In this document: positions 20,898-33,815 of the stretch, piece after piece
Numbering within the stretch: the stretch's first letter is position 1
Layout: each line of letters begins with the position of its first letter
NCBI RefSeq assembly: GCF_026914185.1
Contig: NC_070571.1
Coordinates: forward strand, 186,001 to 250,000
Source: Puccinia triticina
Lineage: Eukaryota; Basidiomycota; Pucciniomycetes; Pucciniales; Pucciniaceae
Reading direction: 5' to 3'
DNA length: 64,000 bases
The notes under the pieces: model-generated
What the model saw: the letters and a program-made list of their open reading frames with translations, nothing else
What the model was told of the DNA's origin: nothing
Database searches by the model: none
Program-made: the position numbers and the translations under genes

Positions 20898-21520
20898 TGT
20901 CAAGTTTAAACTCGCACATTGAGTTTTGGTCATGCATGCGCCTATGCATGCAACAATGACGTATACATGCACACTCTAGACTCCGTCGATGGTTTTGGAC
21001 AAACTCTCTGATTTCTCAGCAACAACCTTTTTCCGCCGACAAAACCTTATCCCCTTTCCTTCACTTTCCCATTCTGTCCTTGATCATCAACTCAATCATC
21101 AAACATCAACTACTCAAAGTTAATTCTTCTTTGTCAATCTTCCATCAATCCAAATTGAACACTCAATCTCAACGATCATCGACCGCTAATATCTAGGACA
21201 AGCTAGATTCAGCTTCTGGGCAGGTAGTCACTACATTACTATTGATCCCTCTGAATTAACTTTTATTGACATCTCTACTTATATTCTGCTAGGCTGTTTT
21301 GTTGTGAAAGTCCTTTTGTTATCCGTTGTTGTTGTTGTCATTGTGTCGAGATTTTTCTTTTTTGATTTAGATTCAATTCTTTAAGGTATTTATTCTTTTA
21401 TTATTATTAAAGTCAATCCAAATAACTTTCTAACAATTATCTTTTATTCTAAGTGTATTACTGTTATTGAGTCCTTTGTAATAACTGTTTCTATAAAGTA
21501 ATTGACCTACCATTTTCACA
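20898..21520 (+). repeat. Copia 5' LTR (623 bp)
   Basis: Starts TGTCAAGTTTAAACTCGC near a CATGCATGCGCCTATGCATG palindromic tract; ends CATTTTCACA just before the primer site. CpG sites present in one LTR are often TpG or CpA in the other, for example the GTTGTTGTTG versus GTCGTCGTCG stretch near 21322. Confidence 0.93.
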
Positions 21521-21534
21521 TGGTAGCGAGAGTC
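21521..21534 (+). other. Copia primer-binding site
   Basis: TGGTAGCGAGAG lies immediately after the LTR; a TGGTAGCG start matches the initiator-Met-type priming of Ty1/copia elements. The exact fungal tRNA cannot be checked here. Confidence 0.6.
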
Positions 21535-21595
21535 AATACTTGACAGTTATAAGGACTCAAAACTAGAACACACGTTTAGATATAATACAAACGAG

Positions 21596-22648
21596 ATGTC
21601 AGAACTTCCGGTAGTCCCTCCAGTCGACAACCCTCAAGTCAATGATGGATCATTGAGCGAGAATGATCATCAAAGCGGCAAGATTCGAATTACCAAGCTA
21701 ACAACTGGCCGGAGTGGAAAATGTAGAGACTGTAAAATGAAGATGTGTCTGGTGAGAGTCAAACTCACGACCTCAGCTATGCTGAGACACATACTAAAGT
21801 GCTGCCTTTACCAACTAGGCTACAGACGCTTGTGGCTGCCAGCTGGGTGGTTGGTTGGTAGTGCTCATGGGTCGATCCAACAGCCCTCCATACTGTGGTG
21901 ATACATCATGGTAGCAGACTAACAGAAAACTCAACAGAAAAAATCTTTCACTAATCTCGTTACAGGCCGTGGCAATGAGGAGGTCTTCAATCCTGTTTGG
22001 TGCAAATCACATAAAAAGGAAAAGAAGTTCCGCAAGAAGACATCAAACGCATACACTCTTCTTGAGCTATGTGTGTCTGCCAATCTGTACTCTGTTGTTC
22101 AAGCAGCCAATGCGTTCTCTAAAGAAATGGAAGAATTAGCTTTAGCATGCGGAGAACAATCTTTGATCAAGCTTGGCGACAAAATATATTCACTCATTCA
22201 TCTTGATTTCGTTCCCGGAACATCCATTGCCGATCACTTCAGCAAATTTCAATCTATGTATACTTCATTAAAATTGGCTCAGATCTCTCATCCTAAAACT
22301 CAGATCAATACTGCAATGGCCGGAATATTTTTTCTCAAGAGTTTCCAATTCAACAATTCATTGACCGGTCTTGTTCAGAATCTTTTTGATATTACACCGT
22401 TTACATTCAAAAAGCTTGCTATCCGTATGGGCGTCGAACACAGTCAAATTGAGCCATCTGGATCAGGATCATTGAATGCATTGACTAAACCATTTGTTAT
22501 GCCAAATAAAGAGAAATTCAAGGCTATTGACAAAAAGTTTAGAAACATTGTTCTGACAAAAAATTGTACCGGCCCCTCTTCGAGCTCAAAAATCAAAATG
22601 AGTGATCAAGAACTTGATCAACTTATTGAATCACTTTCAAAACTTTGA
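21596..22648 (+). pseudogene. Copia gag, frameshifted and interrupted
   Basis: An ATG at 21596 opens a short leader (about 50 codons), which runs out of frame near the expected WPEWK motif at about 21710 and then meets the tRNA-like insert (21745-21829). The gag frame resumes by about 21965 and is open to 22648, with a UBN2-type helical domain around 22073-22450 (segments such as DHFSKFQSMYTSL). No CCHC knuckle is visible before the stop. Confidence 0.75.
21745..21829 (-). other. tRNA-like sequence, class II fold (Leu-like), inserted in copia gag
   Basis: The minus strand folds as an 85-nt class II tRNA: acceptor GCGTCTG/CAGACAC (6 of 7, C-A at pair 2), D arm GCC/GGC, long variable arm CTCAG-CATAG-CTGAG, T arm GTGAG-TTTGACT-CTCAC. 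The anticodon loop is eight bases (TTTAGTAT); TAG (Leu) is possible. The T loop departs from TTCRANY. It interrupts gag, so it arrived after the copia insertion or on that copy's lineage. The 5' flank (CCCAGCTGGCAGCCA-CAAGCGTC) resembles that of 10495-10565. Confidence 0.65.
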
Positions 22649-22670
22649 AATCAGCGTTTAAATTCAATCA

Positions 22671-23528
22671 ATGAGTCAGAGGAAGAAGAAGAAGATGTTG
22701 CTGGAGCAATTGCGGATTTATTTGATCCAGAAGATACTGGTTTTTTTGTTGAAGACAAAAACACGTTTCACGTTGGACCTATCAATAATGAGAAAATATG
22801 ATTGGTTCTCAATTTTGGTGCTTCAAAATCAACAGTATCCAATTCTTGTCTTCTTTCCAACTTGCAGCCAATCACTAAAAAGATGCGCACTTATTCCGGT
22901 TCAATTGACATCACAAACATTGGTTCAATGTGATTTGGCAAATATAATATTTTCCCAGTTTATCTCGCCCCATCCGGTAAATGCAACCTCATCTATCAGT
23001 GTCTCAATTGGAAGATCACGGTTTTCACTGTTTTCAAAAGAACAAATTGTTCTTGGTATACATGGGACGGACGGTTATCAAAATATTTCCTCAAATTGGT
23101 GATTTATATGTGTCATCTGTCTCAAGTGTTGTAACGTCTTGATCATTGTTTTCAATAAATGAAAGCAATGCTTTGAAAGACTGGCATATCATTCTTGGCC
23201 ACCCTTCCAACATTTACCTGAAAAAAATTTTGAATTGATGAAGATTGGTTGCAACAAAAAAACCAGTTCCTCGGTAAATTGTGAGGTGTGTAGAATGGCT
23301 AAACTCAAGCTTTCTTCACATAGCAATCCCCTTCCTTCTGCTTCCTCTCCGTTCAAAATGATTCACTTGGACGTTCTACAGGTCTCGCCCAATTCTCAAG
23401 GATCTTTTTGGTACATTCTGGTTTTAATCAACGATTACTCCCGATTCAACCGAATCTACTTGATGCATAAGAAATCGGAGTCCGAGACAAAGATTATGTC
23501 TTATCTAAATGAGGTAAAAAATCATTTA
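22671..23528 (+). pseudogene. Copia protease and N-terminal integrase, degenerate
   Basis: Protease: the expected D-S-G-A site reads N-F-G-A (about 22812-22823) just after an in-frame TGA; the codons AAT and TTT are single transitions from GAT and TCT. Further stops and frameshifts follow. Around 23175-23310 the HHCC zinc-binding region of integrase is visible (HIILGHPSN ... CEVCRMAK), then the first integrase core aspartate in MIHLDV (about 23358). The frame runs into the 13.5-kb insertion at KNHL. Confidence 0.8.
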
Positions 23529-23560
23529 GGCCCCGTTTGGCCGCGCGATGTAATATGATA

Positions 23561-23815
23561 ACGGATGTACTTCGCGCACTGCGAAAAACTCGTCGCGCAC
23601 TGCAGGGGGCGTCCACTCGACGTCCCGGCCACAGTGCGCAGAAGCTCAAAACGCTTCGCGCACTGCAGAAAATAAACCATGAAATTCTCATTTTTTTTTC
23701 TGCCAGCCGGCAGAGGGGATCTTTCTTGCCCCTCCTCCATTTTCTTGGGGTATTTGGACCCCCCAGCATGACATAAAAAAAGGATGATAAAAAAATACAA
23801 AAAATAAGCGGAGAG
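23561..23815 (+). repeat. Inverted arm A (left)
   Basis: Near-identical in reverse to 33816-34067. It contains CGCGCACTGC repeats and a GGGTATTTGGACCCCCCAGC tract. Similarity stops at GGATGT on the outer side. Confidence 0.88.
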
Positions 23816-23817
23816 CC

Positions 23818-24919
23818 TCCCCGGGGATTCTTAACCTGCTAAAAAGCCATGGATCGGGTACCCAGCCCCTCGAAAACAGAGTTCGAGGGGCAGAAGTACA
23901 TACCCCATGACTTCGCCGTGCGGATGGCCGGCACAGGCTGGTCCAGGAGCGGAGTACATGCACACTCCCCCGATGACCGGCCAGCACGCACGTGGAGTGC
24001 AAATCACCGGTCATTGAGGGGATTACGTACTCCTCTCGATGACCGGAACGGTCCCGCTTATTGAGAGGAGTAAACACACCTCTCAATGACCGGAACAGTC
24101 CCGATCATCGAGAGACTAAGCATTCCGCTTGATGACCGGAACAGTCCCGGTCATCGAGAGCAATTGATCCCCTCGATGAACGGAATGGACCCGGACATCG
24201 AGAGGAGGAACACTCTTGATGACCGGGTCTGTTCCAGTCGTCAAGGGGAGTGTTTACTCCTCTCGACGACTGGAACAGACCTGGTCACGGTCATCGAGAG
24301 GAGTAAACACTGCTCCTCTCGACAACTGGAACAGACCCGGTCACGGTCATTGAGAGGAGTAAACACTGCTCCTCTCAACGACTGAAACAGACCCGGTCAT
24401 TGAGAGTGTTCCTCCTCTCAATGGCCGGGTCTGTTCCATTCATTGAGGGGATTAAGTGCTCCTCTCAATGTCCGGAGCGAACCGTTCATCAATCCTCTCC
24501 TTGAACAGTTCGGTCCGGTCATTGAGGGAGTGTTTCTCTACTCGGTGACCGCAGCAGACTCGGTCATCAAGATGATTATTTTCTCGATGCCCGGGTTCGT
24601 TCCGGTCATCGAGTGGTGTATTCTCTTGATAACCGGGACCGTTCCAGTCATTGAGAGATGTGTTTACTCCTCTCGATAAGCGGGACCGTTCCGGTCATCA
24701 AGAGGAGTACGTAATCCCCTCGATGACCGGTGATTTGCACTCCACGTGCGTGCTGGCCGGTCATCGGGGGAGTGTGCATGTACTCCGCTCCGGGACCAGC
24801 CTGTGCCGGCCATCCGCACGGCGAAGTCATGGGGTATGTACTTCTGCCCCTCGAACTCTGTTTTCGAGGGGCTGGGTACCCGATCCATGGCTTTTTAGCA
24901 GGTTAAAAATCCCTGGGGG
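23818..24919. repeat. Palindrome block C with its own 250-bp inverted arms
   Basis: Arms 23831-24080 and about 24645-24906 are nearly identical inverted copies starting TTAACCTGCTAAAAAGCCAT. Between them are some ten hairpins of CTCTCGATGACCGG-AACAGTCC-CGGTCATCGAGAG type, about 45-50 bp apart, with linkers such as AGTAAACACTGCTC. This is the best-ordered block of the family and may itself be a discrete inserted element. Confidence 0.88.
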
Positions 24920-25620
24920 GTGCGACCCGGGGAGGCGCTCCCACTACCAAGATGGATGAATTTGCGATGTCATATATTGATCAATATAGTGTATATTGAT
25001 CAATTTATATTGATCAATTTTTTTTTTTTATTATTCCTCTTGATACCTTTGTCTGTTTTCCATGTCTCTTTGATACTATTCTATAATCTCTCTCCTTCTG
25101 CCTGCAGTGTTGGCTTCAAGCCACAGAATTTTTTTTTTTTCTTTTGCCTGATAACTTTCATAAATTTCTACATACACCACTCAATTCTTCCTGAAAAAAA
25201 GACGTTGCAAGTTTTAGGATTAATCCAGGGTAGCTGAGGGGTCTCATATTTTTTTTCTTTTTTTTTTACTTCAACAATTGATGTTATCAGAAGTCTCCAA
25301 ATCAACTTTTTTTCAAAAGAGGAAAAACATTGACCCCTGACCTCTCTCATGATACCATGCTGCACACATTTTTAATTGGGTTGGTTGAACTTGCTCAAGA
25401 TATTACATATCATACTTGAAGTGCTACATGCATAGAAGGCCTTTTTGAAATTAGTTTACCATGGTTTAGCATATTTTTGTCAGGTTCTTTTTTTTATCTA
25501 CTTTTGTTATCAACCACAGATTAATGAGGAATATTTCCACATAAAATTTCATCGGACAATTTTTCTGCATATTAAACCCAGAAATATTTTGAAATATAAT
25601 TTATTTGGGGTCCCATCCAT
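24920..25620 (+). repeat. Inverted arm B (left), AT-rich
   Basis: Starts with three TATTGATCAATAT-like palindromes, then T-rich DNA. The same 0.7 kb lies inverted at 32795-33491. Peptides from both copies are nearly identical (98-aa frames at 25445-25741 and 32671-32967 minus), but they run into satellite and look non-coding. Confidence 0.88.
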
Positions 25621-28600
25621 TATGCAGCAGCAACAATGTGATCAGTTCCCAAATATCACTAATTTGGTAGTTTCTGGCCCTTTCTGCCACTATATCTCAA
25701 CACAGCGTGGGAGTTCTTCCATGATATTGGTATCAAAATGATCAATAGCCCCCAAGGATTCATTTTGTACCTTAAATTACCACATAACCCAAATGTAGCA
25801 GCTACAATCTGATCAGTTGCCAAATGTCACTAATTTGGTAGTTTCTTGGTGTTGCTGCCACTATATCTCAACACAGCCGGGGAGTTCTTCCATGATATTG
25901 GTATCATAATGATCAATAGCCACCAAGAATTCATTGTGTACCTTAAATGACCACAAAACCTCCAAATGTAGCAGCTACAAAGTGATCAGTTGCCAAATAT
26001 CACTAATTTGGTAGTTTCTTGGTGTTTCTGCCACTATATCTCGGCGCAGCATGGGAGTTCTTCCATGATATTGGTACCAAAATGATCAAATGCCCCTGAA
26101 GATTCATTGTGTACCTTGAATGACTACAATACCCCCAAATGTAGCAGCCACACTGTGATCAGTTGCAAAATATCACTAATTTGGTAGTTGCTTGGTGTTT
26201 CTGCCACTATATCTCATCACAGCATGGGAGTTCTTCCATGATATTGGTACCGAAATGATCACAAGCCCTCAAAAATTCATTGAGTACCTTGTGTGACCAC
26301 AAAACCCCAAATGTAGCAGCCACAATGTGATCAGTTGCCAAATGTCACTAATTTGGTGTTTCTGCCACTATATCTCAGCGCAGCATGGGAGTTCTTCCAT
26401 TATATTGGTAAGAAAATCATCACATGCCCCTGAAGATTCATTGTGTACCTTGAATGACCACAATACCCCCAACTGTAGCAGCCACACTGTGATCAGTTGC
26501 AAAATATCACTAATTTGGTAGTTCCTTGGTGTTTCTGCCACTATATCTCAGTGCAGCATGGGAGTTCTCCCATAATATTGGTGCCAAAATGATCACATGC
26601 CCTCAGAATATCATTGTGTTCCTTGAATGACCACAAAAACCCCAAATGTAGCAGCTACAAAGTGATCAGTTGCCAAATATCACTATTTTGGTAGTTTCTT
26701 GGTGTTTCTGCCACTATATCTCAGTGCAGCGTGGGAGTCCTTTCATTATATTGGTACCAAAATGATCAAAAGCCCTCAAAGATTCATTGTGTACCTTGAA
26801 TGACCACAAAACCCCCAAATGTAGCAGCCACAATGTGATTGGTTGCCAAATATCACTAATTTGGTAGTTTCTTGGTGTTTCTGCCACTATATCTCAGCAC
26901 AGCATGGGATTTCTTCCATGATATTGGTACCAAAATGATCACACGCCCTCAAAGATTTATTTAGGTCCTTGGGTGACCACAAAACCCCCGAATGTAGCAG
27001 CCACAATGTGATCAGTTGCCAAATATCACTAATTTGGTGTTTCTGCCACTATATCTCAGCGCAGCATGGGAGTTTTTCCATGATATTGGTAAAAAAATGA
27101 TCACATGACCCTGAAGATTTATTGTGTACCTTGAATGACCACAATACCCCCAAATGTAGCAGCCACACTGTGATCAGTTGCAAAATATCTCTAATTTGGT
27201 AGTTTCTTGGTGTTTCTGCCACTAAATCTCAGCGCAGCATGGGAGTTCTTCCATGATATTGGTACCAAAATTATCACAAGCCCCTGATAATTCATTGTGT
27301 ACCTTTAATGACCACAAAAACGCCAAATGTAGCAGCCACACTGTGATCAGTTGCCAAATATCACTAATTTGGTAGTTTCTTGGTGTTTCTGCCACTATAT
27401 CTCCGCCCAGCATGGGAGTTCTTCCATGATATAGGTATATCAAAATGATCATCTGCCCTCAAACATTCATTGAGTACCTTGGATGACCACAAAACCCCCA
27501 AATGTAGCAGCCACACTGTGATCAGTTGCCAAATATCACTAATTTGGTAGTTTCTTGGTGTTTCTGCCACTATATCTCAGTGCAGCATGGGAGTTCTCCC
27601 ATGACATTAGTACCAAAATCATCACATGCCCTCAGAACTTCATTTTGTACCTTGAATGACCACAAAAACCCCAAATGTAGCAGCCACAATGTGATCAGTT
27701 GCCAAATATCACTAATTTGGTAGTTTCTTGGTGTTTCTGCCACTATATCTCAGCCCAGCGTGGGAGTTCTTCCACAATATTGGTACCAAAATGATCACTT
27801 GCCCTCAAACATTCATTGAGTACTCTGGATGACCACAAAACCCCCAAATGTAGCAGCCACAATGTGACACAAAACCCCCAAATGTAGCAGCCACAATGTG
27901 ATCAGTTGAGAAATATCACTAATTTGGTAGTTTCTTGGTGTTTCGGCCACTATATCTCAGCACAGTGTGGGAGTTCTTCCATGACATTGGCACCAAAATG
28001 GTTAATCACCCCTGAAGATTCATTGTGTACCTTGAATGACCACAAAACCCCCAAATGTAGCAGCCACACTGTGATCAGCTGCCAAATATCACTAATTTGG
28101 TAGTTTCTTGGTGTTTCTGCCACTATATCTCAGCCCAGCATGGGAGTTCTCCCATGATGTTGGTACCAAAATGATCAAATGCCCCTGAAGATTCATGGTG
28201 TACCTTGGATGACCACAAAACCCCCAAATGTAGCAGCCACAATGTGATCAGTTGCCAAATACCACTAATTTGGTAGTTTCTTCGTGTTTTGGCCACTATA
28301 TCTCAGTGCAGCATGGGAGTTCTCCCATGATATTGGTACCTAAATGATCACATGCCCTTAAACATTCATTGAGTATCTTGGATGACCACAAAACCCCCAA
28401 ATGTAGCAGCCACCATGTGATCAGTTGCCAAATATCACTAATTTGGTAGTTTCTTGGTGTTTCTGCCACTATATCTCAGTGCAGCATGGGAGTTCTCCCA
28501 TGATATTGGTACCAAAATGATCACATGCCCTCAGAAATTCATTGAGTACCTTGGATGACCACAAATCCCCAAATGTAGCAGCCACATTGTGATCAGTTGC

Positions 28601-29990
28601 CAAATATCACTAATTTGGTAGTTTCTTGGTGTTTCTGCCACTATATCTCAGGCCAGCATGGGAGTTCTTCCATGATATTGGTACCAAAATGGTCAAATGG
28701 CCCTGAAGATTCATTGTGTACCTTGGATGACCACCAAACCCCCAAATGTAGCAGCCACAATGTGATCAGTTGCCAAATATCACTAATTTGGTAGTTTCTT
28801 GGTGTTTCTGCCACTATATCTCAGCGCAGCATGGGAATTCTTCCACGATATTGGTACCAAAATGATCAAATGGCCCTGAAGATTCATTTTGTACCTTGGA
28901 TGACCACAAAACCCCCAAATGTAGCAGCCACAATGTGATCAGTTGCCAAATATCACTAATTTGGTAGTTTCTTGGTGTTTCTGCCACTATATCTCAGGCC
29001 AGCATGGGAGTTCTTCCATGATATTGGTACCAAAATGATCAAATGGCCCTGAAGATTCATTGTGTACCTTGGATGACCACCAAACCCCCAAATGTAGCAG
29101 CCACAATGTGATCAGTTGGCAAATGACCTAATTTGGTAGTTTCTTGGTGTTTCTGCCACTATATCTCAGAGCAGCATAGGAGTTCTTCCATGATATTGGT
29201 ACCAAAATGATCACATGCCCTCATACATTCATTGAGCACCTTGGATGACCACAAAGTCCTCAAATGTAGCAGCCACAATGTGATCAGTTGACGAATATCA
29301 CTAATTTGGTAGTTTCTTGATGTTTCTGCCACTATATCTCAGCACAGCGTGGGAGTTCTTCCATGATATTTGTACCAAAATGATCACATGCCCTCAAGCA
29401 TTCATTGGGTACCTTGGATGACCACAAAACCCCCAAATTTAGCAGCCACGATGTGGTCAGTTACCAAATATCACTAATTTGATAGTTTCTTGGAGTTTCT
29501 GCCACTATGTCTCAGCGAAGCGTGGGATTTCTTCCATGATATTGGTACCAAAATGATCACATGCCCCTGAAGATTCATTGTGTACCTTGAATGAACACAA
29601 AACTTCCAAATGTAGCAGCCACAATGTGATCAGTTGCCAAATATCACTAATTTGGTAGTTTCTTGGTGTTTCTCCCAGTATATCTCAGCCCCACATGGGA
29701 GTTCTTCCATGATATTGGTACCAAAATTATCGCATGCCCTCAGAAATTCATTGAGTACCTTGGATGACCACAAAACCCCAAATTTAGCAGCCACAATGTG
29801 ATCAGTTGCCAAATATCACTAATTTGGTAGTTTCTTGGTGTTTCTGCCACTATATCTCAGGCCAGCATGGGAGTTCTTCCATGATATTGGTACCAAAATG
29901 ATTAAATGCCCTCAAAGATAAATTCTGTACCTTGAATGAACATAAAACCCCCAAATGTAGCAGCTACAATGTGAATGGTTGCCAAATATC
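25621..29990 (+). repeat. 173-bp satellite array, forward half (about 25 units)
   Basis: Spacing of the word GTAGCAGCCACA is 173, 173 and 172 bp at 28748, 28921, 29094 and 29266. Each unit also carries CACTAATTTGGTAGTTTCTT, CACTATATCTCAG and ATGATATTGGTACCAAAATG. Units differ at several percent of sites, with a few short or merged units (for example near 27860). The 65-codon frames beginning PNITNL are repeat translations. Confidence 0.95.
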
Positions 29991-32790
29991 ACTAATTTGG
30001 CAACTGATCACAGTGTGGCTGCTACATTTGGGGGTATTGTGGTCATTCAAGGTACACAATGAATCTTCAGGAGAATTTGATCATTTTGGTACCACCATCA
30101 TGGAAGAACTCCCACGCTGAGCTGAGATATAGTCGCAGAAACACCAAGAAACTACCAAATTAGTGATATTTGGCAACTGATCACATTGTGGCTGCTACAT
30201 TTGGAGATTTTGTGGTCATCCAAGGTACTCAATGAATTTTTGAGGGCATGTGATCATTTTGGTACCAATATCATGGAAGAAATCCCATGCTGCGCTGAGA
30301 TATAGTGGCAGAAACACCAAGAAACTACCAAATTAGAACATTTGCCAACTGATCACATTGTGGCTGCTACATTTGGGGGTTTGGTGGGCATCCAAGGTAC
30401 ACAATGGATCTTCAGGGCCATTTGATCATTTTGGTACCAATATCATGGAAGAACTCCCATGCTGGCCAGAGATATAGTGGCAGAAACACCAAGAAACTAC
30501 CAAATTAGTAATAGTTGGCAACTGATCACATTGTGGCTGCTACATTTGAGGGTTTTGTGGTCATCCAAGGTACTCAATGAATGTTTGAGGGCATGTGATA
30601 ATTTTGGTACAAATATCATGGAAGAACTCCTATGCTGCGCTGAGATATAGTGGCAGAAACATCAAGAAACTACCAAATTAGTGATATTCGTCAACTGATC
30701 ACATTGTGGCTGCTACATTTGGGGGTTTTGTGGTCATCCAAGGTACTCAATGGATTTCTGAGGGCATGTGATCATTTTGGTACCAATATCATGGACGAAA
30801 TCCTATGCTGCGCTGAGATATAGTGGCAGAAACACCAAGAAACTACCAAATTAGTGATATGTGGCTACTGATCACATTGTGGCTGCTACATTTGGGGGTT
30901 TTGTGGTCATCCAAGGTACTCAATGAATGTTTGAGGGCATGTGATCATTTTGGTACCAATATCATGGAAGAACACCCATGCTGCGCTGAGATATAGTGGC
31001 AGAAACACCAAGAAACTACCAAATTAGTGATATTTGTCAACTGATCACATTGTGGCTGCTACATTTGGGGGTTTTGTGGTCATCCAAGGTACCAAATGAA
31101 TGTTTGATGGCATGTGATCATTTTGGTACCAATATCATGGAAGAAGTCCCACACTGTGCTGAGATATAGTGGCGGAAACACCAAGAAACTACCAAATTGG
31201 TGATATTTGTCAACTGATCACATTGTGGCTGCTACATTTGGGGGTTTTGTGGTCATCCAAGGTACCAAATGAATGTTTGAGGGCATGTGATCATTTTGGT
31301 ACCAATATCATGGAAGAACCCCCATGCTGGGCTGAGATATAGTGGCAGAAACACCAAGAAACTACCAAATTAGAACATTTGCCAACTAATCACATTGTGG
31401 CTGCTACATTTGGGGGTTTGGTGGTCATCCAAGGTACACAATGATTCTTCAGGGCCATTTGATCATTTTGGTACCAATATCATGGAAGAACTCCCATGCT
31501 GGCCTGAGATATAGTGGCAGAAACACCAAGAAACTACCAAATTAGAACATTTGCCAACTAATCACATTGTGGCTGCTGTATTTGGGGGTTTGGTGGTCAT
31601 CCAAGGTACCCAATGAATGCTTGAGGGCATGTGATCATTTTGATACCAATATCATGGAAGAACTCCTATGCTGGGCTGAGATATAGTGGCAGAAACATCA
31701 AGAAACTACCTAATTAGTGATATTTGGCAACTGATCACATTGTGACTGCTACATTTGGCGGTTTTGTGGTCATTCAAGGTAAACAATGAATCTTCAGGGG
31801 CATGTGATAATTGTGGTGCCAATATCATGGAAGAACTCCCACGCGGGGCTGAGATATACTGGCAGAAACACCAAGAAACTACCAAATTAGTGATATTTGG
31901 CAACTGATCACATGGTGGCTGCTACATTTGGGGGTTTTGTGGTCATCCAAGATACTCAATGAATGCTTGAGGGCATGTGATCATTTTGGTACCAATATCA
32001 TGGAAGAACTCCCATGCTGCACTGAGATATAGTGGCTGAAACACAAAGAAACTACCAAATTAGTGATATTTGGCAACTGATCACAGTGTCGCTGCTACAT
32101 TTGGGGGTATTTTGGCCATTCAAGGTACTCAATAAATTTTTGAGGGCATTTGATCATTTTGGTACCAATATCATGGAAGAACTCCCATGCTGCGCTGAGA
32201 TATGGTGGCAGAAACACCAAGAAACTACCAAATTAGTGATATTTGGCAACCGATCACATTGGGGCTGCTACATTTGGGTGTTTTGTGGTCATTCAAGGTA
32301 CACAATGAATCTTTGAGGGCTTTTGATCATTTTGGTACCAATATAATGAAAGGAATCCCACGCTGCACTGAGATAAAGTGGCAGAAACACCAAGAAACTA
32401 CCAAATTAGTGAGATTTGGCAACTGGTCAGATTGTAGCTGCTACATTTGGAGGTTTTGTGGTCATTTAAGGTACACAATGAATTCTTGGTGGCTATTGAT
32501 CATTATGATACCAATATCATGGAAGAACTCCCAGGCTGTGTTGAGATATAGTGGCAGCAACACCAAGAAACTACCAAATTAGTGAGATTTGGCAACTGAT
32601 CACATTGTAGCTGCTACATTTGGGTTATGTGGTAATTTAAGGTACAAAATGAATCCTTGGGGGCTATTGATCATTTTGATACCAATATCATGGAAGAACT
32701 CCCACGCTGTGTTGAGACATAGTGGCAGAAAGGGCCAGAAACTACCAAATTAGTGATATTTGGGAACTGATCACATTGTTGCTGCTGCAT
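29991..32790 (-). repeat. 173-bp satellite array, inverted half (about 16 units)
   Basis: The same unit on the opposite strand; the switch is at the small palindrome GTTGCCAAAT/ATTTGGCAAC, 29978-30004. This half is about 1.6 kb shorter than the forward half, so the arms are unequal in copy number. Confidence 0.95.
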
Positions 32791-32794
32791 AATG

Positions 32795-33491
32795 GATGCA
32801 ACCCCAAATAAATTATATTTTAAAATATTTCTGGGTTTTATATGCAGAAAAATCGTTGGATGAAATTTCATGTGGAAATATTCCTTATTAATCTGTGGTT
32901 GATAACAAAAGTAGATAAAAAAAAGAACCTGACAAAAATATGCTAAACCATGGTAAACTAATTTCAAAAAGGCCTTCTATGCATGTAGCACTTCAAGTAT
33001 GATATGTAATATCTTGAGCAAGTTCAACCAACCCAATTAAAAATGTGTGCAGCATGGTATCATGAGAGAGGTCAGGGGTCAATGTTTTTCCTCTTTTGAA
33101 AAAAAGTTGATTTGGAGACTTCTGATAACATCAATTGTTGAAGTAAAAAAAAAAGAAAAAAAATATGAGACCCCTCAGCTACCCTGGATTAATCCTAAAA
33201 CTTGCAACGTCTTTTTTTCAGGAAGAATTGAGTGGTGTATGTAGAAATTTATGAAAGTTATCAGGCAAAAGAAAAAAAAAAAATTCTGTGGCTTGAAGCC
33301 AACACTGCAGGCAGAAGGAGAGAGATTATAGAATAGTATCAAAGAGACATGGAAAACAGACAAAGGTATCAAGAGGAATAATAAAAAAAAAAAATTGATC
33401 AATATAAATTGATCAATATACACTATATTGATCAATATATGACATCGCAAATTCATCCATCTTGGTAGTGGGAGCGCCTCCCCGGGTCGCA
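32795..33491 (-). repeat. Inverted arm B (right)
   Basis: Mirror copy of 24920-25620, including the GATCAATAT palindromes near 33400-33440. Very few differences by eye. Confidence 0.88.
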
Positions 33492-33583
33492 CCCCCCAGG
33501 GATTTTTAACCTGCTAAAAAGCCATGGATCGGGTACCCAGCCCCTCGAAAACAGAGTTCGAGGGGCAGAAGTACATACCCCAT
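33492..33583 (-). repeat. Truncated arm of palindrome block C
   Basis: Copies the outer 90 bp of block C (TTTTAACCTGCTAAAAAGCC to GTACATACCCCAT), then breaks off. No hairpins follow, so the right side lost the block that the left side keeps. Confidence 0.85.
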
Positions 33584-33815
33584 ATGTAGAAATTTATGAA
33601 AGTTATCAGGCAAAAGAAAAAAAAAAAATTCTGTGGCTTGAAGCCAACACTGCAGGCAGAAGGAGAGAGATTATAGAATAGTATCAAAGAGACATGGAAA
33701 ACAGACAAAGGTATCAAGAGGAATAATAAAAAAAAAAAATTGATCAATATAAATTGATCAATATACGCTATATTGATCAATATACGACATCGCAAATTCA
33801 TCCATCTTGGTAGTG
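33584..33815 (-). repeat. Second partial copy of arm B
   Basis: Repeats about 33240-33470 in the same orientation, directly joined to truncated block C. It differs by CpG-type changes (for example TATACGCTAT for TATACACTAT). Confidence 0.85.

Noticed and set aside
25621..32790. Many 60-126 codon frames (PNITNLVVS and AETPRNYQIS types)
   Set aside because: They repeat with the 173-bp satellite unit, which is not a multiple of three, and stop in each unit; they are by-products of the repeat.
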